A stretch of DNA of 64,000 bases from Sulfuricurvum sp. (GTDB lineage Bacteria; Campylobacterota; Campylobacteria; Campylobacterales; Sulfurimonadaceae), in contig JAUYRN010000031.1 of NCBI GenBank assembly GCA_030696775.1, forward strand, positions 248,001 through 312,000. Direction: 5' to 3'. The notes beneath the pieces are model-generated. The model had not been told where the DNA came from, searched no databases, and saw nothing but the letters and a program-made list of their open reading frames with translations. Both the position numbers and the translations under genes were made by a program. Within the stretch, counting starts at the first letter, position 1. Each line of letters starts with the position of its first letter. Of the stretch, positions 18,256 through 28,495 are shown one piece after another.

Positions 18256-18898
18256 ACCTCAAAAAGCTTAATTCTTGTGCTTTTTCTACGCAGGATTCTA
18301 CGCTTGTTGTCTCACTAAGAGTTGACTTAATCCCCAATGGCAAAGCATTTTGTGTCGTTTTTCCAATAACTACAATGTCGTACGTAGGTTTAAAAAGATA
18401 TTTTTGCAGAAAACATTCAATACTCGATGGAGAGGTAAAAATCAGCACACCATTATCCTCAAGCTCTTTCTGCTTCATGGCTTCATTGCACGTTGTCTCA
18501 TAGATAATCACCTCATCGATAATCAAACCAGCTTCACGAGCACGTTGCGGCCATGAAGACGCAATCATTTTAGGACGACAGTAGAGCCATTTTCCTTTGT
18601 ATTGTCGCAGCACATTAAAAATAGTTTCACCATATCCAGCTGCACTTTCAATATGTACGGCACCCAGCTGCTTCATCGCCTCTGTCGTTGATTCACCTAC
18701 ACAGACAACCTGAAGTTTTTCCCAATTTACCGAATAATGATTAAGCGCAAGAGCCCCTTGTTTAGACGTAACAATAATCCCATCATAGAGATCAAAATCA
18801 ATATCAGGCGTTAAAAAATGAATGGAGAGAATAGGAATATGAATGACTCCCATCTTCTGATGGGATGAAGTTTTAGAGATGAGATAGATGGGGCGCAA
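18251..18898 (-). CDS. hemD: uroporphyrinogen-III synthase
   Basis: A weakly conserved but recognisable HemD, about 215 residues with two alpha/beta lobes. Motifs include 'DGIIVTSKQGALAL', 'VVCVGESTTEAMKQLG' with 'AAGYGE', and 'IIYETTCN'. The enzyme closes and inverts ring D in tetrapyrrole (heme) synthesis. The ORF track starts at a GTG at 18919 with no ribosome site. The TTG at 18898 begins 'MRPIYLISKT', as in homologues, and has AAAGGG six bases upstream, so I prefer it. Translation of guaA ends just upstream at 18910, so the two genes are coupled. Confidence 0.8.
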   Translation of the reverse strand: MRPIYLISKTSSHQKMGVIHIPILSIHFLTPDIDFDLYDGIIVTSKQGALALNHYSVNWEKLQVVCVGESTTEAMKQLGAVHIESAAGYGETIFNVLRQYKGKWLYCRPKMIASSWPQRAREAGLIIDEVIIYETTCNEAMKQKELEDNGVLIFTSPSSIECFLQKYLFKPTYDIVVIGKTTQNALPLGIKSTLSETTSVESCVEKAQELSFLRL

Positions 18899-18909
18899 AC
18901 GCGTACCCT

Positions 18910-20454
18910 TTATTCCCACTCGATTGTAGCAGGAGGCTTGGAACTGATATCATAAACAACACGATTGATGCCATTGACTTCATTGATAATACGACGGCTG
19001 ATACGTTCTAGCAGTGTGTGTGGAAGATGAGCAAAAGTCGCTGTCATACCATCGACAGCTTCGACGACACGAACACAGACGGTGTTATCATACGTACGGT
19101 TATCCCCCATAACTCCAACACTTTTGACATTAAGCAGTACTGCAAATGCCTGCCATGTTTTGCTGTAATATCCGCTTGCTTTTAGCTCTTCCAGTAAAAT
19201 CGCATCGGCTTCGCGAAGGATATACAAATCGTCTTTGTTGACTTCACCCATGATGCGAATCCCCAAACCCGGTCCAGGGAACGGATGGCGATTAACCAAA
19301 TAATCAGGAAGTCCAAGCTCAAGCCCGAGTTTACGGACTTCATCTTTGAACAAATCACGTAATGGCTCAATAAGCTCAAAATCCATCCAATCAGGAAGAC
19401 CGCCGACGTTGTGATGCGATTTAATAGTCACAGATGGACCATTGACAGAAACCGATTCGATAACGTCCGGATACAATGTACCCTGTGCCAAGAATTTGAT
19501 GCCATCGTGTTTTTTCGCTTCTTGTTCAAATACTTCGATAAACGTATGTCCGATGATTTTACGCTTCGTCTCAGGATCAGTAACCCCTACGAGCTTGCCC
19601 AAAAAATTCTCTGATGCATCGGCAACGACGAGAGGAACTTTGAGGTGAACTTTAAAGATGTTTTCGACTGATTCACGTTCACCTTTACGCAAAAGACCAT
19701 TATCAACAAATACAGGAATCAACTGATTACCGATTGCTTCGTACAAAAGTGCCGCAACAACAGAGGAATCAACACCGCCACTAAGAGCACAAAGGACTTT
19801 CCCCTCACCCACTTGCGCACGAATTTTGACAATTTGTTCTTTGAGAAAATGACCCATATCCCATTTGTCCGTAATACCGCAAATGGTACGGGCAAAGTTG
19901 CGGAGCATCAAATATCCCTCTTCAGAGTGGTTCACTTCGGGGTGATACTGCATTGCATATACTTGTCGCGCTTCATCAGCGATAGCAGCATACGGAGAAT
20001 TTGGTGAATAGGCAATAGGAACAAAGCCTTCAGGTAGAACATCCACTTTATCCGAATGGCTCATCCATACAGCACGTTCATCTTCACAATGTGCAAACAA
20101 GGGTGACTGTTGTGTCATGTCTATCGTAAGCTCAGCTTTACCGTATTCATGATGATCACTTCGAATCACTGAACCGCCAAAATCGACAGCAATACGCTGC
20201 ATCCCATAACAAATACCCAAAACAGGAATACCAAGAGCATAAACACCTTGATCAACGGTATAGGCATCTTTATTATAAACCGATGAAGGACCACCGCTAA
20301 GGATGATACCTTTTGGATTTTTTGCTTTAATTACATCGATTTTTGTGTGATACGGAAGAACTTCACAATAAACTTTGTCTTCGCGCAAACGGCGAGCAAT
20401 AAGCTGAGTGTACTGGGAACCAAAATCGAGTACGATAATATTGACATCTTTCAC
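18910..20454 (-). CDS. guaA: GMP synthase (glutamine-hydrolysing)
   Basis: A 514-residue enzyme that aminates XMP to GMP. An N-terminal class I glutamine amidotransferase domain has the nucleophile cysteine in 'GICYGMQ' and the His/Glu of 'YHPEVNHSE'. The ATP pyrophosphatase domain has the P-loop 'LSGGVDSSV', and the C-terminal dimerisation domain ends 'KPPATIEWE', the typical GuaA end. The start is a GTG with AAAGGC upstream. The gene is followed at once by hemD. Both the order and the full length are unremarkable. Confidence 0.97.
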   Translation of the reverse strand: MKDVNIIVLDFGSQYTQLIARRLREDKVYCEVLPYHTKIDVIKAKNPKGIILSGGPSSVYNKDAYTVDQGVYALGIPVLGICYGMQRIAVDFGGSVIRSDHHEYGKAELTIDMTQQSPLFAHCEDERAVWMSHSDKVDVLPEGFVPIAYSPNSPYAAIADEARQVYAMQYHPEVNHSEEGYLMLRNFARTICGITDKWDMGHFLKEQIVKIRAQVGEGKVLCALSGGVDSSVVAALLYEAIGNQLIPVFVDNGLLRKGERESVENIFKVHLKVPLVVADASENFLGKLVGVTDPETKRKIIGHTFIEVFEQEAKKHDGIKFLAQGTLYPDVIESVSVNGPSVTIKSHHNVGGLPDWMDFELIEPLRDLFKDEVRKLGLELGLPDYLVNRHPFPGPGLGIRIMGEVNKDDLYILREADAILLEELKASGYYSKTWQAFAVLLNVKSVGVMGDNRTYDNTVCVRVVEAVDGMTATFAHLPHTLLERISRRIINEVNGINRVVYDISSKPPATIEWE

Positions 20455-20516
20455 GAATAAGCCTTTGGGTGCAAGATTTGAATAAATTTAAGTATGCAAT
20501 AGTATTCTAATCTTGT

Positions 20517-21842
20517 TTAATAAATCCCAAAAATAATAAATTGTACATACCAAATTGCTATAGAAACAACATATCCAACCAAAACCGTCCACGCCAATTT
20601 CATGTGCGAAGAAAACGTATAGATGCCATGCATTTTACCCATCACGCCAACACCTGCTGCACTCCCAAAACTGATAAGAGAGCCTCCGACACCTGCGGTT
20701 AACGTCACCAGCATCCATTGGGCATGATCGATAGCCGGATTTGATTTTAAGACAGCAGACATAACCGGAACATTATCAACAATCGCCGATACGAATCCGA
20801 TTCCAATATTGACATAAATCGGATTGTATACATCATATAATTGGGTGATATATCCTAAAAATCCAGCAAAATACAAAGCTCCTACCGCCGCTAAAATACC
20901 AAAAAAGAAAAGAAGTGTATTGTTTTCAACTTTACTGATGGATTTAAAAATATTGACATCCTGCTTGTGTCGCCGCTTCAATCGATACGTGTACAACTGC
21001 AAGACAGAGAGTCCAAAAAGCATCCCCCACATTGGTGGCAACTGCATTACCTGTTTTGCGACAACCGACATAGCAATAGTAGCAATTCCAATAGCGATAA
21101 TAACTTTTCCGCCTTTGAGAATCTTAATTTTTCCAGCAACCTCTGGATCACCCTCTTTATTCGGATCTAAATCAGGAACATAGCGCACGAGCAGATAAGC
21201 CGTAACCATCCATCCGATAAATGCAGCCGGAAAAAGATAAAGAAAATCAGCAAATTGCCCTTTTTGAGCTGTCCACGCCATGAGAGTTGTAATATCCCCA
21301 AACGGACTCCAAGCACCACCGGCATTCGCGGCAACGACCACGTTGATCGCACTGGGAACTAAAAAAGCTTTGTTTTTTTGCTCAATCGTCACTAAAACGG
21401 TAGAAAGAATAAGGGCTGTTGTCAGATTGTCAGCGATCGGTGAGATAAAAAACGCTAAAAATCCGGTAATCCAAAAGAGTTGTCGATAGCTGTAACCTTT
21501 GGCAATCAGCTTACCTTTGAGCGCATTAAAGACTCCTCTCTCGATAAGCGCTTCGACAAACGTCATGGCAACAAATAAGAAAAAGAAAATCTCAGCGATT
21601 TCATAGACTAAATGGGTGATTTCTCGTTTGAATGGGATAAAATTGAGACCATAAAACGCGTAAAAGCCTCCAATGAGGATAAACATAAACGTTCCGATAA
21701 ATAGGGCCGGTTTCGATTTATCAAGATGGTATTTGTCTTCTCTAGCAATAAAATAATACCCGATAACAAAAATCGCAAGAAGCATCCAGCCGAAGGGATG
21801 CGTTGACAAATCAATGCCGTCTAACGCTACTGGTGTAGTCAT
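20517..21842 (-). CDS. NhaD-type Na+/H+ antiporter, copy 1
   Basis: A 441-residue integral membrane protein of the NhaD / ion-transporter superfamily with about 12 membrane segments. Conserved stretches include 'FFLFVAMTFVEALIERGVF', 'FISPIADNLTTALILSTVL', 'ANAGGAWSPFGDITTLM' and 'SAIVDNVPVMSAV', with charged residues inside membrane helices. It exchanges Na+ (or Li+) for H+ at the cytoplasmic membrane. A second gene of exactly the same length and strongly similar sequence lies at 25722-27047. It appears to be transcribed alone from the 309-base divergent gap upstream. Confidence 0.9.
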   Translation of the reverse strand: MTTPVALDGIDLSTHPFGWMLLAIFVIGYYFIAREDKYHLDKSKPALFIGTFMFILIGGFYAFYGLNFIPFKREITHLVYEIAEIFFFLFVAMTFVEALIERGVFNALKGKLIAKGYSYRQLFWITGFLAFFISPIADNLTTALILSTVLVTIEQKNKAFLVPSAINVVVAANAGGAWSPFGDITTLMAWTAQKGQFADFLYLFPAAFIGWMVTAYLLVRYVPDLDPNKEGDPEVAGKIKILKGGKVIIAIGIATIAMSVVAKQVMQLPPMWGMLFGLSVLQLYTYRLKRRHKQDVNIFKSISKVENNTLLFFFGILAAVGALYFAGFLGYITQLYDVYNPIYVNIGIGFVSAIVDNVPVMSAVLKSNPAIDHAQWMLVTLTAGVGGSLISFGSAAGVGVMGKMHGIYTFSSHMKLAWTVLVGYVVSIAIWYVQFIIFGIY

Positions 21843-22151
21843 AACTTTATCCTTTTTATCAATTTTATGCTCTGAGTATTGAACAATATATGGTTAACTA
21901 AGCTTTTACACTATAGTAGAAAAGAGTAAATGTACCAAATTTCACCCCTATTCGCCTCTATAAAAATGCGTATACCTCTCTAATTCATAAGCTCTATTAT
22001 TCAAAGAGACGCTAAAATGTTTATACGAAATTTTAAAAAACACTATACAGTCAAGGTATTTTTGATTGGAAACCATGTTGCTCAAAATGAGAACAAAATC
22101 GGATAACGTTAAACTAATCGTGAATTAATCTTATGGAGTGAAGGTGATAAA
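21843..22151. other. divergent intergenic region between nhaD copy 1 and PAP2 gene
   Basis: 309 AT-rich bases without an ORF. It must hold promoters in both directions. I see a good ribosome site (GGAGTGAAGGTG) before the PAP2 gene, but no strong inverted repeat, tRNA or structured RNA. Confidence 0.6.
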
Positions 22152-22796
22152 ATGCAGTTTTTTAATGAAAAAATTACTCCCGATGAACGGTGGCTATTTA
22201 GCATAATTCTTTTGCTTGCAGTTACTGCGTTCATTACTTTGGTTCTTTTTATTCGTAACGACCATCTGGCACAATTTGATCACGCTGTCCTAAACTGGTT
22301 TCATAAAATCAAAAATCCGACACTGGATCACTTCTTTTCCTCTATGACGTGGTTAGGTTCTTTATGGGTACTATTACCCCTTTATATCGTACTGACATTA
22401 TTTCTTTCACGCTATTTTGAAGATTTTGAGAAACTATTGGGGATTGGCTTCTGGGGAACGGTTCTAACAACCTACGCTCTCAAATATGAGCTTGAACGAA
22501 AACGACCACATCTTTTTCCCTCCCTCAACGAGCTACCGATTGATCCCTCTTTCCCCAGTGCCCATACCGCTCAAATTGTTGCTTTTACTCTTTTACTCTG
22601 GCTCATTGTCTATAGCGGACCTTCACTGCTTGGCATGCTTTTTACCACTGCATTGATCTTCATTGCCTTAGGTGTTGCGTTCTCACGTATGTATTTACAA
22701 GTACATTTTCCTACCGATGTCCTTGCTGGAGGGCTAATCGCAATTATTTGGACCTGCATAGCCGTATTGGTTGTCAAATCAGGAGCATTACCATGA
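22152..22796 (+). CDS. PAP2-family membrane phosphatase
   Basis: A 214-residue protein with about six membrane helices and the three-part PAP2 signature: 'KYELERKRPHL' (KxxxxxxRP), 'PSAHTAQ' (PSGH variant with Ala for Gly) and 'SRMYLQVHFPTDVLAG' (SRxxxxxHxxxD). These carry the catalytic histidines and arginine. Likely substrates are phosphatidic acid, phosphatidylglycerol phosphate or undecaprenyl pyrophosphate. The next gene, a diacylglycerol kinase, starts within its stop (ATGA). The pair could interconvert diacylglycerol and phosphatidic acid or their undecaprenol equivalents. Confidence 0.9.
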   Translation: MQFFNEKITPDERWLFSIILLLAVTAFITLVLFIRNDHLAQFDHAVLNWFHKIKNPTLDHFFSSMTWLGSLWVLLPLYIVLTLFLSRYFEDFEKLLGIGFWGTVLTTYALKYELERKRPHLFPSLNELPIDPSFPSAHTAQIVAFTLLLWLIVYSGPSLLGMLFTTALIFIALGVAFSRMYLQVHFPTDVLAGGLIAIIWTCIAVLVVKSGALP

Positions 22797-23176
22797 AAAA
22801 TAAATTTTTAGAAACAGGCGAACATGGATATCACCCTTTTCGGAAATTTAAAATTATTCTATCGGGTTTACGATTTGCGGTACTTTATGATTTCAGTGTC
22901 CTGTATAAAATCGTCATATCCGTTCTCATTCTCATACCGGTTTTTATTTTTAATGCCTGGATTGACGCTTCATTGATTATCTTAGCTACTGGAGTCATGC
23001 TTTCAGCAGAGGTATTTAACACTGCCATCGAAGCGATCTGTGACTTCATGGAAACCCGTTCTAACGAAAAAATTCGGATTATCAAAGATATCTCAGCCGC
23101 TGCTGCCGGAATTACTATTTTTGTGTGGATTATTGTCCTTTGTCTGGAAGTTATTAAAGTATTCAGGGCCTTTTGA
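22793..23176 (+). CDS. dgkA: diacylglycerol kinase, DgkA type
   Basis: The start is moved from 22748 to the ATG at 22793, which overlaps the PAP2 stop by four bases and gives 127 residues, the normal DgkA length. It is a three-helix membrane enzyme with the signature 'NTAIEAICDFMETR...KDISAAAAG'. It phosphorylates diacylglycerol (or undecaprenol) using ATP. In Gram-negatives this recycles diacylglycerol released when phosphoglycerol groups are moved to periplasmic glucans. Here it sits between a PAP2 phosphatase and a cation ATPase, an order I cannot tie to a known pathway. Confidence 0.9.
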   Translation: MKNKFLETGEHGYHPFRKFKIILSGLRFAVLYDFSVLYKIVISVLILIPVFIFNAWIDASLIILATGVMLSAEVFNTAIEAICDFMETRSNEKIRIIKDISAAAAGITIFVWIIVLCLEVIKVFRAF

Positions 23177-23178
23177 CA

Positions 23179-25725
23179 ATGAAACTCCCTAAAACGCCAT
23201 GGGCTCTAAGCACTGAAGAGCTTTTAAAAGGTCTTCAAACAACTCTGGATGGGTTGGAGATTGCCGATGTCAAAAAACGCCATAGCGAATTTGGTTCCAA
23301 TGTTTTACTGGAAGAACAGCGCTCCTTTATGGCCATTTTTATAAGCCAGTTCAAGAGTCCCATTGTCGCTATTATGCTTGCTGCAGCACTTTTATCATTA
23401 GCGATGGGCCATACTGCTGACAGTATGATTATTATGGGTATATTGATTATTAATAGCCTTCTTGGGTTTTTTCAGGAATACAAAGCTGAGACATCGATTC
23501 GCGCCCTTAAAAAGTTAACCGAAACACATGTACGTGTAATGCGTATGGGAGTAGAAGCACTTATCCCCTCCGATGATCTTACCCCTGGAGACGTAGTATT
23601 TTTAGGGGAAGGAGATCTGGTTTCAGCCGATATCCGGCTCATCGAATCACACGGGCTGCAAGCAGATGAAGCAACACTTACGGGAGAATCGATTCCAAGT
23701 AACAAACAATCTCTTCAAATACTTCCTCTGGAAACTCTTCCCTATGAAAGAAGCAATATGCTCTTCTCCGGGACCCACATACTTAAAGGAGTATCAACCG
23801 GTATTGTTACCGCAACGGGTGAACAGACATACCTGGCATCCATTGCCAAAAGTGCACAGGAAAAGTCACCTCATTCACCCCTAACACGATCATTAGCTAT
23901 TTTTTCCAAACGACTTATTGCTCTTTTAGTCGGAATTTTAATTTTTGTAGGGATTGCCGGTCTCCAGCAGGGAAGAAGCGCTGAAGAGATGGCTTCTATT
24001 TTGATTGCAGAGCTTGTTTCAGCTGTTCCAGAGGGACTTCCAATTGTGGTCACTCTGATTCTGGCATTAGGCGCCTTTCGTCTTAGCCGCCACAAAGTTC
24101 TCGTTCGCCATCTCCCCTCCGTAGAGTCATTAGGAAGTGCATCGGTGATAGCTACCGATAAAACAGGTACTATCACCGAAGGATTTTTATCCGTATCTCA
24201 GATAGAAGCACTGGATAAAGAGGATTTAAAAGTGTGCGCTGCATTGTGTAATGATGCCACAAACCAGCGCGGAGATCCCGTTGATATGGCATTAGCCCGA
24301 TGGATTTCAGATGAGTACATCTCTCTTCGAAACGATAATCCCCGTATTTTTTATCATCCTTTTGATCCAAAAGTTCGGCTGATGGCCACTGTCAATCAAA
24401 ACCACACGACAGAACGTCTCTATATCAAAGGAGCCTATGAAGCACTCAAAGAGATAGCACTTAATACCCCCAAAGAATTGGAACGACTCAATACTATTCA
24501 CGATACGATGGCGGCAAAAGGATTGCGCGTTTTGGCTTTTGGAATCAGCGACAAAGAGTGGCAAGATCCGGCACAGTGGAGTATCCGGCTTGTCGGCCTG
24601 ATCGGGTTTGCTGACGTAGCAAAAAGTGGTGCGGCAGATGCTGTTCACCAGGCTAAAGAGGCAGGGATACGGGTCATTATGATTACAGGGGATAACCCTC
24701 TAACCGCACACGTCATTGCCAAAGAAGTCGGAATATGGCGAGAAGGTGATAATGTTTTAAACGGGCAAGCCATTGAAACGATGAATGACGAACAGCTTCA
24801 ACATGCACTAAAAAAGTCTACTGTAATCGCACGAGCACTCCCTGAACATAAATACCGGATTGTTAAGCTGCTCCAAGCAAAGGGTGAGATTGTAGTGGTA
24901 ACGGGTGATGGCGTCAACGATGTCCCAGCGCTTAAAGCTGCCGATTTGGGTATTGCAATGGGAAACGGAAGCGAAGCAGCAAAATCGACGGCAAAGATGG
25001 TAATTACCAACAACAATCTTTCCGTAATTGTCGATGCAATACGTCAAGGAAGAATCATCGCTGCCAACTTGCGGAAAGTTATTTTTTATCTTGTTGCTAC
25101 TTGTTTTGACGAAATAATTCTAATTAGCGGAGCGATTATCATGGGACTTCCCCTTCCCATTCATCCAACGCAAATTTTATGGATCAACGTTGTTACCGAC
25201 GGAGTAACCGATAAAACATTTCCAATGTGTAAAGAGGAAGGGGATGTGATGAAAAACAAACCGCGCCGCCTTGAAACACAGTTTTTTGACCGTTGGCAAA
25301 TGGCACGGATAGGCTGGGTTTCATTGGTCAATGCATCCGTGACTCTGGCTGTTTTTGTTCATCTTCTAAGCAGCGGACATAACTATGAAATGGCCCTTAC
25401 GGTCTCTTTTTGCATCATAGTCACGGCACAGTGGGTCAACGGTATTCTTGCCCAAAAAGAGGAAGAGCCTTTTTTTCACAATATCCGAAATAGTCTAACG
25501 ATCAATCCGTGGATATGGGTTGGACTTAGTATTGGCATCTTGCTTCAAGCCTTTGCCTTGTACGCCATTCCTGAGTGGTTCCATGCAATACCTCCGACTC
25601 CTGAGATGCTGCGCTATATCGGTGGCGCTACAGCAGTTATTTTTATACTGATCGAAAGTTATAAATGGGGAGAGTGGAGATTAAAGAGATGGACAAAGTG
25701 GCAAAGAGCGAAAACGCTCTTTTAA
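23179..25725 (+). CDS. P-type (P2A-like) cation-transporting ATPase
   Basis: An 848-residue ATPase with a cation-ATPase N-terminal domain, actuator motif 'LTGESIP', helix-4 'PEGLP', phosphorylation site D327 in 'DKTGT', nucleotide domain 'KGAYEAL', hinge 'TGDGVNDVPALK' and six C-terminal helices. 'PEGLP' and 'NVVTDG' in helix 6 are found in Ca2+-type pumps, so Ca2+ is the best guess; Mn2+ or other cations are possible. The track's TTG start adds two residues. I prefer the ATG at 23179, placed directly after the dgkA stop. Its end overlaps the end of the convergent second nhaD gene by four bases. Confidence 0.88.
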   Translation: MKLPKTPWALSTEELLKGLQTTLDGLEIADVKKRHSEFGSNVLLEEQRSFMAIFISQFKSPIVAIMLAAALLSLAMGHTADSMIIMGILIINSLLGFFQEYKAETSIRALKKLTETHVRVMRMGVEALIPSDDLTPGDVVFLGEGDLVSADIRLIESHGLQADEATLTGESIPSNKQSLQILPLETLPYERSNMLFSGTHILKGVSTGIVTATGEQTYLASIAKSAQEKSPHSPLTRSLAIFSKRLIALLVGILIFVGIAGLQQGRSAEEMASILIAELVSAVPEGLPIVVTLILALGAFRLSRHKVLVRHLPSVESLGSASVIATDKTGTITEGFLSVSQIEALDKEDLKVCAALCNDATNQRGDPVDMALARWISDEYISLRNDNPRIFYHPFDPKVRLMATVNQNHTTERLYIKGAYEALKEIALNTPKELERLNTIHDTMAAKGLRVLAFGISDKEWQDPAQWSIRLVGLIGFADVAKSGAADAVHQAKEAGIRVIMITGDNPLTAHVIAKEVGIWREGDNVLNGQAIETMNDEQLQHALKKSTVIARALPEHKYRIVKLLQAKGEIVVVTGDGVNDVPALKAADLGIAMGNGSEAAKSTAKMVITNNNLSVIVDAIRQGRIIAANLRKVIFYLVATCFDEIILISGAIIMGLPLPIHPTQILWINVVTDGVTDKTFPMCKEEGDVMKNKPRRLETQFFDRWQMARIGWVSLVNASVTLAVFVHLLSSGHNYEMALTVSFCIIVTAQWVNGILAQKEEEPFFHNIRNSLTINPWIWVGLSIGILLQAFALYAIPEWFHAIPPTPEMLRYIGGATAVIFILIESYKWGEWRLKRWTKWQRAKTLF

Positions 25726-27047
25726 TACCATCCTAAAATAAAAAATTGAAAATACCACACTGCGACTGAAACTGCATAGCCGACCAACACCGTCCATGCA
25801 AGCTTAATATGAGATGCAAACGTGTAAATCCCGTGCATTTTCCCCATCACACCAACACCTGCCGCACTTCCAAAACTAATTAACGATCCACCGATACCCG
25901 CTGTCATGGTCACTAACATCCATTGTACGTGATCGATAGTAGGATTGGCTTTGAGCACTGCAGACATAACCGGAACATTATCGACAATAGCAGATAAAAA
26001 TCCTATGCCTATATTAACAATCGTCGGATCAAAAAGTTCATATAATTTTGCTGCATGTGTTAAAAATCCAGCAAAATGCAAAGCACCAACAGCGGCTAAA
26101 ATACCAAAGAAAAAGAGCAATGTATTGTTCTCGATTTTACTCATAGCCTGAAAGATGTCCACATCTTGATTATGATTTTTTTTGAGTGTGTACATATATA
26201 GCTGTAAAAGTGAGAGTCCAAAAAGCATCCCCCACATCGGAGGTAAATGCATGACCTGCTTACAGATAACCGCCAGAGCTATCGTTACTACGCCCAAAGC
26301 AATAATAACTTTCCCCCCTTTTAAAATTTCGATTTTCTCGGCTGCTTCTGGATTGCCCTCTTTAAAAGGATCTAAATCAGGAACATATTTCACCAACAGA
26401 TACGCCGTGATAAGCCATCCAAGCAATGCAGCAGGAAAGAGATAAAGGAAATCGGTAAAAACCCCTTTTTCTGCTGTCCACACCATAAGAGTCGTGATGT
26501 CTCCAAATGGGCTCCAAGCTCCTCCCGCATTCGCGGCAACCACAACATTGATAGCACTTGGAACTAAAAACGCTTTATTCTTATTCTCAATCGTCATTAA
26601 AACCGTAGAGAGGATTAAAGCTGTTGTCAGATTATCCGCAATAGGTGAGATGAAAAATGCCAGAAATCCCGTAATCCAAAAAAGCTCGCGATAACTGTAT
26701 CCTTTTGCAATCAGTTTCGATTTAAGAGCATCAAATACCCCCCGCTCGATCAATGCTTCTATAAAAGTCATCGCAACAAATAAGAAAAAGAAAATCTCGG
26801 CAATCTCTAAAATCAAATGGGAAATTTCAACTTCAAACGGCTGAAAATTCAGTCCGTTAAATGCATAAAATCCTCCGATGAGAATAAACATAAATGTGCC
26901 GACAAACAAAGCCGGTTTTGCTTTATCGAGATGATATTTATCTTCCGTCGCAATAAAATAATATCCTAAAATGAAAATGACGAGCAAAAGCCATCCAAAC
27001 GGCTGAACCGCTAAATCGATACCGCGCTGCGCCATTGGTGCTGTCAT
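25722..27047 (-). CDS. NhaD-type Na+/H+ antiporter, copy 2
   Basis: 441 residues, the same length as copy 1 at 20517 and nearly the same in most membrane segments ('FISPIADNLTTALILSTVL' and 'ANAGGAWSPFGDITTLM' are shared). Most differences lie in the first loop, at 'HLPPMWG' and in the helix near residue 330. Unlike copy 1, it starts within the stop of nadB (ATGA), so it is expressed from the nadB/lipoprotein transcript. The two copies flank the PAP2-dgkA-ATPase operon, pointing to an old tandem duplication later split by an insertion, or to insertion beside the first copy (inference). Confidence 0.9.
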   Translation of the reverse strand: MTAPMAQRGIDLAVQPFGWLLLVIFILGYYFIATEDKYHLDKAKPALFVGTFMFILIGGFYAFNGLNFQPFEVEISHLILEIAEIFFFLFVAMTFIEALIERGVFDALKSKLIAKGYSYRELFWITGFLAFFISPIADNLTTALILSTVLMTIENKNKAFLVPSAINVVVAANAGGAWSPFGDITTLMVWTAEKGVFTDFLYLFPAALLGWLITAYLLVKYVPDLDPFKEGNPEAAEKIEILKGGKVIIALGVVTIALAVICKQVMHLPPMWGMLFGLSLLQLYMYTLKKNHNQDVDIFQAMSKIENNTLLFFFGILAAVGALHFAGFLTHAAKLYELFDPTIVNIGIGFLSAIVDNVPVMSAVLKANPTIDHVQWMLVTMTAGIGGSLISFGSAAGVGVMGKMHGIYTFASHIKLAWTVLVGYAVSVAVWYFQFFILGWY

Positions 27048-28495
27048 TTTTGACCGCCATGATACATATAATGCACCCCGATCGATTCTGTCCTCTTTAA
27101 TGCCGATTCAACAATAGCTTGCGCACTGAGAAGCCGTAATCGCAACAATCGTCCTACCTTCGAATCCAGCATCACCTGAATTTCCTCTAACGCAGATCGA
27201 AGTCCCTCAGGAGTACGTACAATAGAGACTTTATCCCACATAATACGACGCAATCTGTCTTTTTTCTCTTTATCCTCATCCATCTCTAATGATATAGTGG
27301 AAAGATTAAACTTTCCAACACACGGTGTCGCCGGTGAAGTAACGATCGTTTCCGATACACGTTTCCCGAACACAAGTCCCTCGAGAAGTGAATTACTGGC
27401 CAGACGATTGGCTCCATGCACTCCAGTACACGCCGCTTCGCCGATAACATACAGCCCTTTAGTATTGGGAACACGTCCCTCCAAATCGCTCTTAATTCCC
27501 CCAATAGAATAATGAAACGCTGGAGAAATAGGAACACGCTCCGAGGGAAGGTTATACCCCAAATCCCGTAATGCTTTATAAATATTTGGGAAACGCCCTT
27601 GAAAATACTCTTTATCGAAATGGGCACATGAGATATAGACTTGGCTGGACGTTCGCTGTTTGTAATCAAATATTGCCCGACTCACTATGTCTCTGGGTGC
27701 CATCTCACCACGCTCATCGTATTCGAACAAAAAGCGATACCCGCTTTCATCCACAATCCACGCACCTTCGCCGCGAAGTGCTTCGGTTAGTAAAAGCTTA
27801 CGAGCACCCGAACCCGAAACAAAAACCGTCGGATGAAACTGCATCATCTCCATAGATTCCAATGCAATCCCTTTTTCGAGACAAATGCCATGGATGTCTG
27901 CGCTGATTGCATGCGAGTTCGTATGATACTCATACAACGATCCAACCCCGCCACTGGCAATGATTACGTTGTTGGCATAAATAAGTTTTCTGCTTCCTTC
28001 GCTGAATACTTCCACACCGCAGCATTGATCGTCTTCCATCAACAAATCCGTTACCGTTGCATTTGAGAGCATCGGATGAGGATTTTGCTGCAGTAAAAAC
28101 AGATGCAAATAACGCCCCGTAGCATCCCCGCCTGCATGTAAAATACGATTACGTGAATGGGCAGCTTCTTGCGTATAAAGAAGATTCCCCTGCGTATCGG
28201 TATCAAATAAAAATCCCCGCTGCATCAAATCATGTATCACTTTTTGAGATTGCTCACTCATAAACTGTACTGCATCACGGCTGCACATGCCAGCACCTGC
28301 TTCAAGAGTATCTGAGACATGAAGAGGTATATCTGCGTCATTGTACGCCGTCGTAACACCACCTTGAGCATAATACGTATTACATTCCCACGGATGCGAC
28401 TTGCTAAGGACGAGCACTTTTAAATGCTTTGGAAGTCCAATTGCTGCGTAGAGTCCGGCAACACCCGCACCGATGATGACAACATCATAACGCAA
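27044..28495 (-). CDS. nadB: L-aspartate oxidase
   Basis: A flavoprotein that oxidises aspartate to iminoaspartate in the first step of NAD synthesis. It has an N-terminal FAD-binding motif 'VVIIGAGVAGLYAA', the 'TYYAQGGVTTAY' segment, the 'GEAACTGVHGANRLASNSLLEG' motif near the C terminus, and a shortened helical tail. The track starts at an ATG (28525), which lacks a ribosome site. The TTG at 28495 begins 'MRYDVVIIG' and has AGAGGG eight bases upstream, giving 483 residues, and I prefer it. In either case it overlaps the 3' end of the small lipoprotein gene. nadA and nadC are not in the window. Confidence 0.9.
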   Translation of the reverse strand: MRYDVVIIGAGVAGLYAAIGLPKHLKVLVLSKSHPWECNTYYAQGGVTTAYNDADIPLHVSDTLEAGAGMCSRDAVQFMSEQSQKVIHDLMQRGFLFDTDTQGNLLYTQEAAHSRNRILHAGGDATGRYLHLFLLQQNPHPMLSNATVTDLLMEDDQCCGVEVFSEGSRKLIYANNVIIASGGVGSLYEYHTNSHAISADIHGICLEKGIALESMEMMQFHPTVFVSGSGARKLLLTEALRGEGAWIVDESGYRFLFEYDERGEMAPRDIVSRAIFDYKQRTSSQVYISCAHFDKEYFQGRFPNIYKALRDLGYNLPSERVPISPAFHYSIGGIKSDLEGRVPNTKGLYVIGEAACTGVHGANRLASNSLLEGLVFGKRVSETIVTSPATPCVGKFNLSTISLEMDEDKEKKDRLRRIMWDKVSIVRTPEGLRSALEEIQVMLDSKVGRLLRLRLLSAQAIVESALKRTESIGVHYMYHGGQK

